Part shown: in pieces, positions 1 through 8,321 of the stretch
Position numbering within the stretch: the first letter of the stretch is position 1
Layout: the number at the start of each line of letters is the position of its first letter
Assembly (NCBI RefSeq): GCF_018413525.1
Contig: NZ_JAHCDD010000016.1
Location: 16,169 to 80,168, forward strand
Length of the DNA: 64,000 bases
Direction of reading: 5' to 3'
From: Acidovorax sp. CCYZU-2555
GTDB taxonomy: Bacteria > Pseudomonadota > Gammaproteobacteria > Burkholderiales > Burkholderiaceae_C
Position numbers and translations under genes: made by a program
Notes under the pieces: model-generated
The model's database searches: none
Told to the model about the DNA's origin: nothing
What the model saw: the letters and a program-made list of their open reading frames with translations, nothing else

Positions 1-2
1 CG

Positions 3-1250
3 CACGAGCCGCGCAAGGATTGGGACGGCGCGCTGCACACGCTGGCCAAGCTCGGCGAAAAGCATGGCGTGAACCTGATCGCCATCGGCAACGGTACGGC
101 CAGCCGTGAAACCGACAAGCTCGCGGGCGAACTGATCAAGCTGCTGGCCCAGGCCGAGCGCAGCATCCAGAAAGTCGTGGTCAGCGAGGCCGGCGCGTCC
201 GTGTATTCGGCCAGCGAATTCGCGTCGCAGGAAATGCCCGATGTCGACGTGAGCCTGCGTGGCGCGGCCAGCATTGCGCGGCGCCTGCAGGACCCGCTGG
301 CCGAACTCGTGAAGATCGACCCCAAGAGCATAGGCGTGGGCCAGTACCAGCACGACGTGAACCAGAGCGAACTCGCGCGCACGCTCGACACCGTGGTCGA
401 AGACTGCGTGAACTCCGTGGGCGTAGACCTGAACACCGCGAGCGCGCCGCTGTTGGCGCGCGTCTCGGGCCTGTCGGGCAGCGTCGCCAAGTCGGTGGTG
501 CGCTGGCGCGATGCCAACGGCAGCTTCAAGAGCCGCAAGCAGCTGATGGAAGTCAGCGGCCTGGGCGCCAAGACCTTCGAGCAGAGCGCGGGCTTTCTGC
601 GCATCCGCGGCGGCGACAACCCGCTCGACATGACCGGCGTGCACCCCGAAACCTATCCCGTGGTCGAAAGCATCATCGCCACCACCGGCAAGCCCGTGGC
701 CGAACTGATGGGCCGCGCCGACATGCTCAAGACGCTCAAGCCCGAGCTGTTCGCGAATGCGCAGTTCGGCGTGATCACCGTGCGCGACATCCTGGGCGAA
801 CTTGAAAAGCCGGGGCGCGATCCGCGGCCCGACTTCGTCGTCGCGCGCTTCAACGACGGCGTCGACGACATCAAGGACCTCAAGGAAGGCATGACGCTTG
901 AAGGCACCGTGAGCAACGTCGCCCAGTTCGGCGCCTTCGTCGATCTGGGCGTGCACCAGGACGGTCTGGTGCATGTGAGCCAGATGAGCCACAAGTACAT
1001 CACCGACGCGCGCGAAGTCGTCAAGACCGGCCAGATCGTCAAAGTCAAGGTGCTGGAAGTCGACGTGGCGCGCAAGCGCATCAGCCTCACCATGAAGCTC
1101 GACGCCGCGCCCGCGCGCCGCGACGGCCCGCGCGACAACCGCTTCGAAGGCGCGGGCCGCGGCTATGCGCCTGCGCCGCGGCGCAACGAGCCGGTCGCGC
1201 AGAACGCCATGGCTTCGGCGTTCGCCAAGCTCCAGCCTGGGCGCAAGTAG
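3..1250 (+). CDS. tex: Tex transcription accessory protein, C-terminal part (5' end outside window)
   Basis: The reading frame is open from the first bases of the window, so this is the 3' part of a longer gene (full Tex proteins are about 770-790 residues). The visible part begins in the YqgF/RNase H-like domain ([13 protein letters not shown]), continues through the helix-hairpin-helix region ([19 protein letters not shown] and the following [14 protein letters not shown]), and ends with an S1 RNA-binding domain ([21 protein letters not shown], then GLVHVSQMS) and a basic, disordered tail. Tex is a conserved cytoplasmic nucleic-acid-binding protein that affects transcription and stress tolerance. 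The gene is convergent with the Sel1 gene downstream, with about 50 bp between them. An internal GTG at 69 would give a shorter frame but is not the start. Confidence 0.95.
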   Translation, partial: HEPRKDWDGALHTLAKLGEKHGVNLIAIGNGTASRETDKLAGELIKLLAQAERSIQKVVVSEAGASVYSASEFASQEMPDVDVSLRGAASIARRLQDPLAELVKIDPKSIGVGQYQHDVNQSELARTLDTVVEDCVNSVGVDLNTASAPLLARVSGLSGSVAKSVVRWRDANGSFKSRKQLMEVSGLGAKTFEQSAGFLRIRGGDNPLDMTGVHPETYPVVESIIATTGKPVAELMGRADMLKTLKPELFANAQFGVITVRDILGELEKPGRDPRPDFVVARFNDGVDDIKDLKEGMTLEGTVSNVAQFGAFVDLGVHQDGLVHVSQMSHKYITDAREVVKTGQIVKVKVLEVDVARKRISLTMKLDAAPARRDGPRDNRFEGAGRGYAPAPRRNEPVAQNAMASAFAKLQPGRK

Positions 1251-1303
1251 TCTTCAACCGCTGGGCATCGCGCGCGCCGTGCGATGCGCCAGTACGGGCC
1301 GCC

Positions 1304-2542
1304 TCATTGCGCAATTTGCTGCAATTGCTGCTGCCAGAACGAACCCAGAAGATCGAACAGCGGGGTGGGTTGGCGCAGCATTTGCGGTGTATTGACGCCC
1401 GAGGCCATGGTGACGCCGGGGTGGCTGAGATCGGCATTGGCCAGTTGCTGCATCCAGGCGACGTTCAGGCTGCCATCGGGCATGGGCCGGGAAAAGATCA
1501 GCTCCACCATCTTGTGCGCCTCGGGGCTGCCGCGTTGTTCGGCGAGCCGGTAAAAGCGCACGGCCTCCGCAAAGTTCGCCGGCACGCCCTGGCCCCGGTG
1601 GTACATGCGCGCCATGCTGAGCGCCGCCTGAGCGGTGCCGCTCGCGGCGGGCATCACCGGCGCCGACATGGAAGGTGAATGCGCCTTCAACTCCTTCAGG
1701 TTATGGGCGGCAAAAGGGGAGCGCGAGGCCACGCGGCGAAAGTAGGCGTCTGCCTGAGGCTGTTGCCGGTTGCTGAAGGCGATGATGCCCAGTTCGATGT
1801 TGGCGGGAATGTCCCCGGCCGCAGCGGCACGCTCGAGCAACTGGGATTCAGGTATGGGCGTGGCGGCGTTGCCTGTCTGGCCTGGCGTGGCGATCTGCAG
1901 CGGTTGGCGTTGCGCGGCTTGCAGCCAGGCCAGGTAATCCGCGCGCCCGGGATGCGCCGCGCGCAGGCGCTGAATGGCGCGTGTGGCGGTGGCGGGATCG
2001 CGCGGGCCGGCGCAGCCATCGATCGCACACCAGGCCAGACCGGCGAAAGCCCAGGGTTCGCGGCCTTGCCGGGCGGAGCGTTCAAACCACTGCAGGGCCA
2101 GCGGCCGGTCTATGCGCACGCCGGCGCCATGCAGGTGTATCAGTCCCAGCTGCCATGCGGCCTGCGCGGCCACCGCCGTGGAGCCGTAGCCGCTGGCGGG
2201 CGCCGCGGCGCGCTGCAGCTGCTGCAATTCGCGGTCCAGCGCCTTGTCACGGGAGTCGCGTGGCAGCAGCGGGCCCGCGGCCACCGGCGCGGCGTTCATG
2301 GCCGGCCTTTGCACCACCGGAGGGGCCTCGATGGGATGCACCTCGGCATCCAAGGGTGCAATGCTTGAAGCATTGACCCGCGCACGCTCCATGCGCTGCG
2401 GTACGGGGGCAGCCATCTCCAGCTGGGCCACCTGGGTGACGCGGGCACGCGCCGCCACGGGCACGGTGGTGATCAGCATGCCCAGGCCTAGGGCTTCGAT
2501 CACCACGGGCCAGCGGCTCCTGTGCAGGGCTTGGCGCATCAC
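1304..2542 (-). CDS. Sel1-repeat (TPR-like) exported protein, last gene of the CsgG-like locus
   Basis: 412 residues. An N-terminal hydrophobic segment at about residues 12-32 (VVIEALGLGMLITTVPVA) looks like a signal peptide or anchor. Sel1-type helical repeats are visible near residues 125-165 (AWQLGLIHLHGAGVRIDRPL, ALQWFERSARQG) and near 300-345 (ALSMARMYHRGQGVPANFAE, AVRFYRLAEQRGSPEA). The linker is rich in Ala, Pro and Gln. Such repeats usually hold protein complexes together. The start codon overlaps the end of the CsgG-like gene by 4 bp, so the two are translationally coupled. This suggests a periplasmic adaptor for the same secretion or assembly machinery. That role is inferred from position; the repeat assignment is seen in sequence. 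No close family could be named. Confidence 0.8.
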   Translation of the reverse strand: MMRQALHRSRWPVVIEALGLGMLITTVPVAARARVTQVAQLEMAAPVPQRMERARVNASSIAPLDAEVHPIEAPPVVQRPAMNAAPVAAGPLLPRDSRDKALDRELQQLQRAAAPASGYGSTAVAAQAAWQLGLIHLHGAGVRIDRPLALQWFERSARQGREPWAFAGLAWCAIDGCAGPRDPATATRAIQRLRAAHPGRADYLAWLQAAQRQPLQIATPGQTGNAATPIPESQLLERAAAAGDIPANIELGIIAFSNRQQPQADAYFRRVASRSPFAAHNLKELKAHSPSMSAPVMPAASGTAQAALSMARMYHRGQGVPANFAEAVRFYRLAEQRGSPEAHKMVELIFSRPMPDGSLNVAWMQQLANADLSHPGVTMASGVNTPQMLRQPTPLFDLLGSFWQQQLQQIAQ

Positions 2543-4239
2543 TTGGCCTCGTTTTCGGCGGGGCCAGCGGCCTTGCGGCCGACCACGTTCCAGCGTATCA
2601 CCTGTGCCACCGAGCCTTGCGGGCCCATTGCATCCAGGAAGCGCTGGCGCAAGCCCGGCGCGCCTTGCAAGTCCTTGACGGCAGTCAATGCCGGACCCTG
2701 CAGTTCGGGCGGCAGCTTGGGCATGGCATCCTCATTCGTGGCAATGCACAGCGCGCTCTCCGTGCCTGGCTTGCCCGCATCCAGGATGAAGCCTGGATTG
2801 GCGCCCATCCAGTCGGGAATGCGTATGGCCTGATCGGCCGCCACCAGCGTGTTGGTCTGCAACGCATTGGGCAGCAGGCGCGTCGCCGTTCCCGCCGCAT
2901 CGACGTAATAGCAGTAGAGATGCGATGCCCTGGAGACGGTGGCGGAAAGGAAGATCTGGTCGCCTTCGCTGAACGCCGGGCGCAGGCCCGCGGGTTGTGG
3001 GTTCTCCAGTTGCATGTTGATGAACCACGGAGCGACAGCGGCGGTGGCGGGGACGGTCACGCGGCTGGTCGATGGCCCGCTGTTGTCCCAGCCTATCCGG
3101 GTAAGCGCCCCGTTGTCATCCAGGGCCACGAAGTTGCGCAGCGCGAATTCATAGGTGGAAAAGTCGATGATGCCGGTCACGATCAAGCCGGTGTCGGCCT
3201 GGAAGCGCGCAGTGGCCTGGCGCATGACGGGGTGGTTGGCGCCCAGGTCGCTTTGATCGCTGGACAGATACCCGCGGCTGATGAGCGAGGAGCGTACCAG
3301 CCGCAGCTGGCCTGAAGTGCCGCTTTCGTTGTACCAGTCGCGCATCTGGCGCTGAAAATTGGGGTTGGTCTGGTTCAGCATCAGGCATTGCCAGTAAGGA
3401 ACGCGTGCCCACTTGCCCACCAGCTCGATCATGGCCAGATCGACCAGGGTGCGCAGTGCGCCACCCGTGCCCATGGCGTAGTCGCGCCCGACATTGAAGC
3501 GCACGCCGTAGGTGCCGATGCGGCCGGCCAGATCGAGGCCTTGTCCGGCGCCGCCTATGACCACCTCATTGGCGGAGTCGAGGCCGGGAATGATGGTGCG
3601 CGTGCGGAAGTCGCCCAGATGCACTTCCAGGGCCACGACGGTGGCGGAGTTGCTGGCGCTGTAGCCCGCGTCCACGCGGTCGCTGGAGACGCCGGCGCTC
3701 TTGCGCTGGCTGGTGACGTTCTGGTCGACAAAGGCAATCGCGCCCGACACATAGAGTGCGGGGCGCTGCAGCTGCATCTGGTTGTTGTTGAGCAGGATCG
3801 TCGTCAGGTTCTGCACCGTGTCCTGGCGAGCGATGTCGACTTCATAGTCGACGTAGCGAAACGCATTGCTCAGATGGGACATCTGCGACAGCGACGTCAC
3901 CACCATGTCCTTGACTGCCACAGGCACCTTGCCGGAGAAATCCGGAAACTGCTTGCTGCTGATCAGCGTGGTCGGCAACTCGGCCGCGCGCAGCATATGA
4001 TCCATGCAATTGAGCGACTCCGAGAAGCTGGAAATGGAACGCACCGGCCGCACCACGGGCCGGTTCAGAACCGTGGCCTGCGAGTGCACTCCGATGTCGC
4101 GTCGCGCATCCAGCTGGCCGCAGCCGCTGGCCAGCATCATGGCGGCCAGCGCGGCGAAGTGCCATCGTTTGCCGGCCCTGCTCCCAGACACCGGCTTTGC
4201 AGCCAGCAACTCCCTCGCAGCGTATGTCGTGTGTTCCAT
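2539..4239 (-). CDS. CsgG-like lipoprotein with peptidoglycan-binding-like and DUF4384-like domains
   Basis: 566 residues. A long N-region ends in a hydrophobic stretch and a probable lipobox with Cys40 (LAAMMLASGC). Residues about 60-290 resemble the CsgG/HfaB fold: an amphipathic 'SLSQMSHLSNAFRYVDYE' segment, then LYVSGAIAFVDQNV, then a Gly/Ser-rich strand pair and VVALEVHLGDFRTRTI, like the pore-forming hairpins of CsgG. Residues 312-372 look like a PG_binding_1 domain (LISRGYLSSDQS, ATARFQADTGLIVTGIIDF). Residues 405-505 resemble DUF4384 (EGDQIFLSATVSRASHLYCY). The start follows AGAGG. CsgG proteins form outer-membrane channels for unfolded amyloid subunits, and HfaB does so for holdfast anchors. 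The added domains would tie such a channel to peptidoglycan. CsgG similarity is my reading of the pattern and needs a profile search. Confidence 0.75.
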   Translation of the reverse strand: MEHTTYAARELLAAKPVSGSRAGKRWHFAALAAMMLASGCGQLDARRDIGVHSQATVLNRPVVRPVRSISSFSESLNCMDHMLRAAELPTTLISSKQFPDFSGKVPVAVKDMVVTSLSQMSHLSNAFRYVDYEVDIARQDTVQNLTTILLNNNQMQLQRPALYVSGAIAFVDQNVTSQRKSAGVSSDRVDAGYSASNSATVVALEVHLGDFRTRTIIPGLDSANEVVIGGAGQGLDLAGRIGTYGVRFNVGRDYAMGTGGALRTLVDLAMIELVGKWARVPYWQCLMLNQTNPNFQRQMRDWYNESGTSGQLRLVRSSLISRGYLSSDQSDLGANHPVMRQATARFQADTGLIVTGIIDFSTYEFALRNFVALDDNGALTRIGWDNSGPSTSRVTVPATAAVAPWFINMQLENPQPAGLRPAFSEGDQIFLSATVSRASHLYCYYVDAAGTATRLLPNALQTNTLVAADQAIRIPDWMGANPGFILDAGKPGTESALCIATNEDAMPKLPPELQGPALTAVKDLQGAPGLRQRFLDAMGPQGSVAQVIRWNVVGRKAAGPAENEAK

Positions 4240-4311
4240 GATGACCTCTTATTACTGACCTTGGTGCAACCATGTTTTCGGGATATTTGGCGATGCGCGG
4301 CGCTGCCTGCT

Positions 4312-4719
4312 TCAATTGCAGATATTGATGACGTCGCCGCGCAAGACCACCACTTGTTCGTTGTTCATTGTCTGTACGCCGCCCGGTGCCGACACGCTGC
4401 CTATCGATTGATAGCAAGTGGTTTGCGTGCCATTGGTCTGGACGGATTGCACGACATCCTTTTCCGTCTTGATCTGGCCGAGATTCGGCGAGTAGGCCTT
4501 TGCCGTGTAGCGGCTGACCTTGGCAGCGATGTCATCGGAGAGATCTTTGCGGTACTGCACATTGCCGGAGCGCACAGCCGGTGCGGTGGGCAGTTGCAGG
4601 TAGGTCACGCGGCCGGTGATCGTCACCGGGTCCTCACCAGGGGCCGCAGTCGCTGGTGCCATGGGCGCCAGGAGGCACAGCAAAGCCCCGAGGTGCAGAG
4701 AGCGAAGAAAGTAAGTCAT
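4312..4719 (-). CDS. small exported protein between the repeat protein and the CsgG-like gene
   Basis: 135 residues with a signal peptide (MTYFLRSLHLGALLCLLAP, cleavage near ATAA|AP). The mature part is short and beta-rich, with two cysteines (TTCYQSIG and the C-terminal VINICN) that could form a disulfide. The start is preceded by AGGAG at good spacing. It lies about 70 bp upstream of the CsgG-like gene and about 105 bp downstream of the repeat protein, on the same strand. By position it could be an accessory factor comparable to CsgE/CsgF or to HfaA, but no sequence similarity to those was recognisable by eye. Function unknown. Confidence 0.75.
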   Translation of the reverse strand: MTYFLRSLHLGALLCLLAPMAPATAAPGEDPVTITGRVTYLQLPTAPAVRSGNVQYRKDLSDDIAAKVSRYTAKAYSPNLGQIKTEKDVVQSVQTNGTQTTCYQSIGSVSAPGGVQTMNNEQVVVLRGDVINICN

Positions 4720-4825
4720 GAGAAATTCTCCTGGCAGATACTTCAGCCAAGGCGCCGGATCGGCAAGCCGATCCGGTACGCCTCGACCGGCGCGTGCGAC
4801 GCCGGTCGGTGCCGAGCCCAGTGGC

Positions 4826-5599
4826 TCAGCGCATTGCGAAGGGGCCGCAGGCCGGACCTACGCAAACAGCTGGAGGAGGGTCGCAGGAATCGTTGGAGGC
4901 AATGTTCTGGATTGCCACCGCATGCGTGCCCCGGGCCAGGTTGGCGACCTGAGCGCCATTGAGAATGCTGGTGCTCTGGTTGGAGTAGCCCGTGATGGCG
5001 ACCTTGCCATAGTTGGACGACAGGTTCTGGATGGCTGCAGTGCTCTTGCCGTCCGCTTCGTTGCTGACCTTGGTGCCGTAGCCCGAGACACCGACGGACT
5101 GGACGCTGGTGCCGCTGATGCTGATGTCGCCCATGTTGCTGGCGGCGTTCTGATAGGCCAGTGCCGCATCCCGGCAGTTGGATCCGTAGCAGCCGCTGCC
5201 GCTGTCGGCTTCATTGGTCATGGAGCCGTTGGTGATGTAGACCGTCTGTGTGGAACTGCCGGTGAGCCAGTAGCTCTTGTCGACGGTCACGTCGCCGACG
5301 TTGGACGCCAGGTTTTGCACGGCGACATCCCCGGCAGACCGGGCGTCGTTGGTGACATTCGCCTGGGTCAGGACGGCGGTCTGTGACGAAGTTCCCTTGA
5401 TCTCGACGCCGCCCTTGTTGGATGCGATGTTCTGGTTCGCATAAGCGTAGTCTTTGGCAGTGTTTGACACGTTGCCGCCATTGACCGACGCGACTTGGAC
5501 GGAAGTTCCACTGATCTTGAGTGTGGGTGTGCTGACGGGCTGTGTCGCCATGGCAGCCGTGGCGATAGCGCTGAGGGCAAAGAAGGCAAGCGATTTCAT
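4826..5599 (-). CDS. exported five-repeat protein, candidate functional-amyloid or fibre subunit
   Basis: 257 residues. A signal peptide (MKSLAFFALSAIATAAMA) is followed almost entirely by five imperfect repeats at residues 26-61, 62-100, 101-155, 156-196 and 197-236. Each repeat reads roughly G-x-V-x-I-x-G-T-S-x-Q, then V-x-N-x-A, then A-x-Q-N-x-A-S-N. The regular Ser, Gln and Asn positions and the ~39-residue period resemble stacked beta-arches, as in curlin-type amyloids or short beta-solenoids. The third repeat carries an insertion with a Cys pair (GCYGSNC), and the tail is Cys/Pro-rich (SCDPPPAVCVGPACG). The start has AGGAG 7 nt upstream. It is the first gene of the locus that contains a CsgG-like pore, so it is the likely exported subunit. 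That role is inference; the repeats are directly visible. Confidence 0.8.
   Translation of the reverse strand: MKSLAFFALSAIATAAMATQPVSTPTLKISGTSVQVASVNGGNVSNTAKDYAYANQNIASNKGGVEIKGTSSQTAVLTQANVTNDARSAGDVAVQNLASNVGDVTVDKSYWLTGSSTQTVYITNGSMTNEADSGSGCYGSNCRDAALAYQNAASNMGDISISGTSVQSVGVSGYGTKVSNEADGKSTAAIQNLSSNYGKVAITGYSNQSTSILNGAQVANLARGTHAVAIQNIASNDSCDPPPAVCVGPACGPFAMR
4892..5524 (-). repeat. five tandem ~39-residue coding repeats
   Basis: This span encodes the five imperfect repeats of the exported protein at 4826-5599. The recurring end motif is QN-[IALS]-[AS]-SN (QNIASN, QNLASN, QNAASN, QNLSSN, QNIASN). The recurring start motif is G-[TSY]-S-x-Q. The DNA copies are diverged, so the conservation is at protein level. 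Confidence 0.8.
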
Positions 5600-6480
5600 G
5601 AGATTTCTCCTAGAAGAGCCAACAAATGCCGCGGTGAGATTGGTGTACTTCCATCTCCCCCCCCGGATCTAGACTTGGCCAGGGCTGCAAACCTTGGCTT
5701 TGTCGGGGTCCAGTTTCAGCGCTTGTTCGCAGCGCCTCAATCACCACAAATGCGACCGTTGAATAGCGGTTTTTACTATCCACCTTGGCCCACGAATAGC
5801 TAAATTCAGCACGGCTGTCGCATCGCTTGCTATGAAAATAAAAGTTACAACGAGCCCGGATTATTTGAAACAAATTGAATCTTTTGAAAATTACAGTGAA
5901 TAGTTGAACCTTTGTCATTTCTGCGCCAGCTGCATGCCTCTGATGCGGCTGTCCTGGGTGATGCCTCTCGGAACGACTTGGCCTGAGCTTGCCAGGGCCG
6001 CGCAAGCCTGCGTGCGCAGGGCTTGGCGCCGCTGGCGAACGCATACGCTTGGTTACCAGATGCTGTAGCTCGATGTGCACCAGCGCGTGATCGGAATATG
6101 TCTCTGCATATGGACCTGGCCACCGCGCCAGATGCCTCTGGCGGCACGCTTCAATGCGGCGATGCGACGCGCCGTTCTTTCTGTGCAGTCTTGTTGCTCG
6201 GTCTGTCGCAAAGCTGTCTGGTTGGCCTGCGCGCATCCCGTGGTGGCGGAGCAGAATTGCGCACCATGGGGTAGCCTGCTGCAGACCGTTTCCCTGAGGT
6301 GACAGGAGGAGGTCTAAGGGTTCCTCCTGAATTGTTACTAAAAGTAACTATTGAAATTAAATCTGAATTCTGAAAAAAGATGTAGAGACTTGTTTCATTA
6401 TCTTTTGGACGGATGAATGAACGCGGCGGCTAGGCCTCCGCTGTCAGCAGCAATCGCTTGTCTCTGTCGAAGGAGTTCTT
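5600..6480. promoter_or_regulatory. 880-bp gene-free divergent regulatory region
   Basis: No convincing gene lies here; frames that stay open have Arg/His-rich, shadow-like translations. The parts at about 5770-5930 and 6320-6420 are clearly more AT-rich than the surroundings. The region separates the repeat-protein operon (minus) from the response regulator (plus), so it must hold both promoters. The regulator start at 6481 is set by GAAGGAG at 6469-6475. The size and AT-richness recall the long csgD-csgB intergenic region of curli loci. Confidence 0.55.
6303..6348. promoter_or_regulatory. two adjacent inverted repeats upstream of the response regulator
   Basis: The first is CAGGAGGA (6303-6310) and TCCTCCTG (6322-6329), an 8-bp perfect pair with an 11-nt loop. 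The second is GTTACT-AAA-AGTAAC (6334-6348). The second has operator-like geometry. The first has no following T-run, so it is not a normal terminator. Either could be a binding site for the divergent regulator; this is inference. Confidence 0.4.
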
Positions 6481-7296
6481 ATGATGCCCGTTGACGTTTC
6501 CCTGGCGCCGCCAGCTGCAAGCTCACTTGGTGCCTCAACTGCCGAGCCCCTGCAGTTGCATGCTTTTTCCGCCGCACCGGCGCGTCCGAGTGCCCGGGTC
6601 TGGCCGGATTTCCTCGTTGGGCAGCTGGACAAGCCGGTGCGCGTGCTGCTGATCGATGACGATGCGCACATCCGCATGGTGATCGCGCAGGAGCTGATGG
6701 CCGATGAACGCACCTTGCTGGTCGCACAAGCCAGCAGCATCAAGGAAGGGCGCAAGGCGATACGCCAGCATTCCTTCGATGTGATGCTGGTCGACATGCA
6801 CCTGGGCGATGGCGAAGGGCTTGAGTTGATCGACTTCATGAAGACCCACCATCCTTCGGCCGAAGCCGTGGTGGTGTCAATCATGGAAAGTGACGATCTC
6901 GTGCTGCGCGCGTTCGAGCTCGGCGCCACTGGCTACCTGGTCAAGAATTCCTGGTTCGGCAACTACCCGATGGCCGTGCTGCAGGTCGCCAACGGCGGGG
7001 CGTCGATCACGCCCAACCTCGCACGCCGTCTGCTGCAGCGTTTTGACAAAACGGCAGACAAGACTGCCGTCGAGGAAGAGCGCCGGCGCCAGCCCGACGA
7101 GGCCGAACGCCTTTCGGCGCGCGAGCGCGAAGTGCTGCGCATGGTCGCCGGGGGCTACACCAGCGTGGAAATCGGCGTGCGGCTGACCATCAGCAGCATG
7201 ACCGTCAACACCCATATCAAGAACATCTACCGCAAGCTCCAGGTGCGTACACGTGCGCAGGCCGTGCGCTTTGCATCGCTGCGGGGGATGTTCTGA
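6481..7296 (+). CDS. NarL/FixJ-type (LuxR-HTH) response regulator
   Basis: 271 residues. An unusual ~50-residue Ala/Pro-rich N-terminal extension precedes the receiver domain (VRVLLIDDD, acidic pocket residues 59-61; phospho-acceptor Asp105 in VMLVDMHLGDGEG; conserved Lys155 in GYLVKNSW). The C-terminal LuxR-type HTH covers about residues 207-265 (LSAREREVLRMVAGGYTSVE, then MTVNTHIKNIYRKLQVRTR). It should bind DNA when phosphorylated. A histidine kinase gene follows 38 bp downstream, forming a two-component pair. The divergent position next to the repeat-protein operon makes that operon the likely target, similar in layout to CsgD and curli; this is inference. A second in-frame ATG lies at 6484. 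Confidence 0.9.
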   Translation: MMPVDVSLAPPAASSLGASTAEPLQLHAFSAAPARPSARVWPDFLVGQLDKPVRVLLIDDDAHIRMVIAQELMADERTLLVAQASSIKEGRKAIRQHSFDVMLVDMHLGDGEGLELIDFMKTHHPSAEAVVVSIMESDDLVLRAFELGATGYLVKNSWFGNYPMAVLQVANGGASITPNLARRLLQRFDKTADKTAVEEERRRQPDEAERLSAREREVLRMVAGGYTSVEIGVRLTISSMTVNTHIKNIYRKLQVRTRAQAVRFASLRGMF

Positions 7297-7334
7297 TGTG
7301 CATGTGCTGAGGCCACGGCAATTGCGGGCAAAAC

Positions 7335-8192
7335 ATGTTCGGCCATCGACCCCTGCGCCGTGCCGACCTGGCCGCGCTGCTGGCGCTGGTGGCACTGCTT
7401 TTGTGGTGTCTTCCCTTTGGCCTGCTGTGCTGGCTGATGGGCGCTGGCCGATTCCAGCCAAACTCTGATCCCTGGTTTCAGGTTCTGCTGGGCCTGGCCC
7501 TGGCGAGCTGGCTGCTGGTCGGCGCCTGGCTGGGCTTGCAGGCCCGGCGTGCCTGGGTCTGGCGCCGCCGGCGCAACCCGCGGCCCTCGCGCGAGATCCA
7601 GCAGGAACGCCAGCGCATTGCACGTGCGCTGCACGATGCCGTGGGCTCGCAACTGGTCAACGCGTCCATGCTGCTGGACACCCGCGACACACGCCAAGTC
7701 CAGCTGCATGCAGTGCTCGAGCATTGCCTGCTCGATCTGCGGCTGCTGGTAGACAGCATGGACGGTGACCAGAGCATGCTCACCGACCGGTTGGCCATTT
7801 TGCGCCACCGCCTGCAGCCGGTGCTGGAGCGCCGCGGCATTCACTGCCAGTGGGATGTTCCCGACAGCCACGCGCCGGGATTGTTCACGGGCGAGCCCGC
7901 GCAGCACATTGCCGCCATCGTGCAGGAGGCCTTGAGCAATATGCTGCAGCATGCGCAGGCCACGCAGCTCGAAGTCACGCTGGAGCAGCACGCGGAAGAA
8001 TGGCATCTGCGCGTGCGCGACGATGGCGTGGGCATTCCCCCGGCGGCGGGCAAGGCGTCGGCAGGCAAAGGTCTGCAGGGCATGGCCCACCGCGCCGCGC
8101 GCGCCGGTGCACGTCTGGAGCGCGGCGCGGGAATCAGCGGGCGGGGCGTGTGTGTCCATGTGTACTGGCCTGTGACCGCGGCGCAGCACTGA
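7335..8192 (+). CDS. NarX/DegS-type sensor histidine kinase
   Basis: 285 residues. Two hydrophobic segments (about residues 11-36 and 48-70) leave almost no periplasmic sensor domain. A HisKA_3 dimerisation segment follows, with the phospho-acceptor His100 (QRIARALHDAVGSQL). The HATPase domain shows an N-box (QEALSNMLQHA, about 197-206), a G-box (DDGVGIPP) and GKGLQGM. It should autophosphorylate and pass phosphate to the regulator encoded just upstream. With so small an extracellular loop it probably senses a membrane-internal or membrane-protein signal. No strong ribosome site is visible before ATG 7335, so translation may be coupled to the regulator gene. Confidence 0.88.
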   Translation: MFGHRPLRRADLAALLALVALLLWCLPFGLLCWLMGAGRFQPNSDPWFQVLLGLALASWLLVGAWLGLQARRAWVWRRRRNPRPSREIQQERQRIARALHDAVGSQLVNASMLLDTRDTRQVQLHAVLEHCLLDLRLLVDSMDGDQSMLTDRLAILRHRLQPVLERRGIHCQWDVPDSHAPGLFTGEPAQHIAAIVQEALSNMLQHAQATQLEVTLEQHAEEWHLRVRDDGVGIPPAAGKASAGKGLQGMAHRAARAGARLERGAGISGRGVCVHVYWPVTAAQH

Positions 8193-8321
8193 TCTGTGCC
8201 GCACGCTGCACTCATCCATCCGCTGCTGAGGGCGTTTCGAGGTCCCGGCTGACAGGCGTGCGCAGTGGTTTGGGATGCAATGGACGCTTGCTGCTTCCCT
8301 CTCTCACCCACCGTCCAAGCC

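Noticed and set aside
5610..6236. 208-codon minus-strand frame in the divergent region
   Set aside because: Translation is Arg/His-rich and compositionally like a shadow, with no ribosome site; it crosses AT-rich promoter-like DNA.
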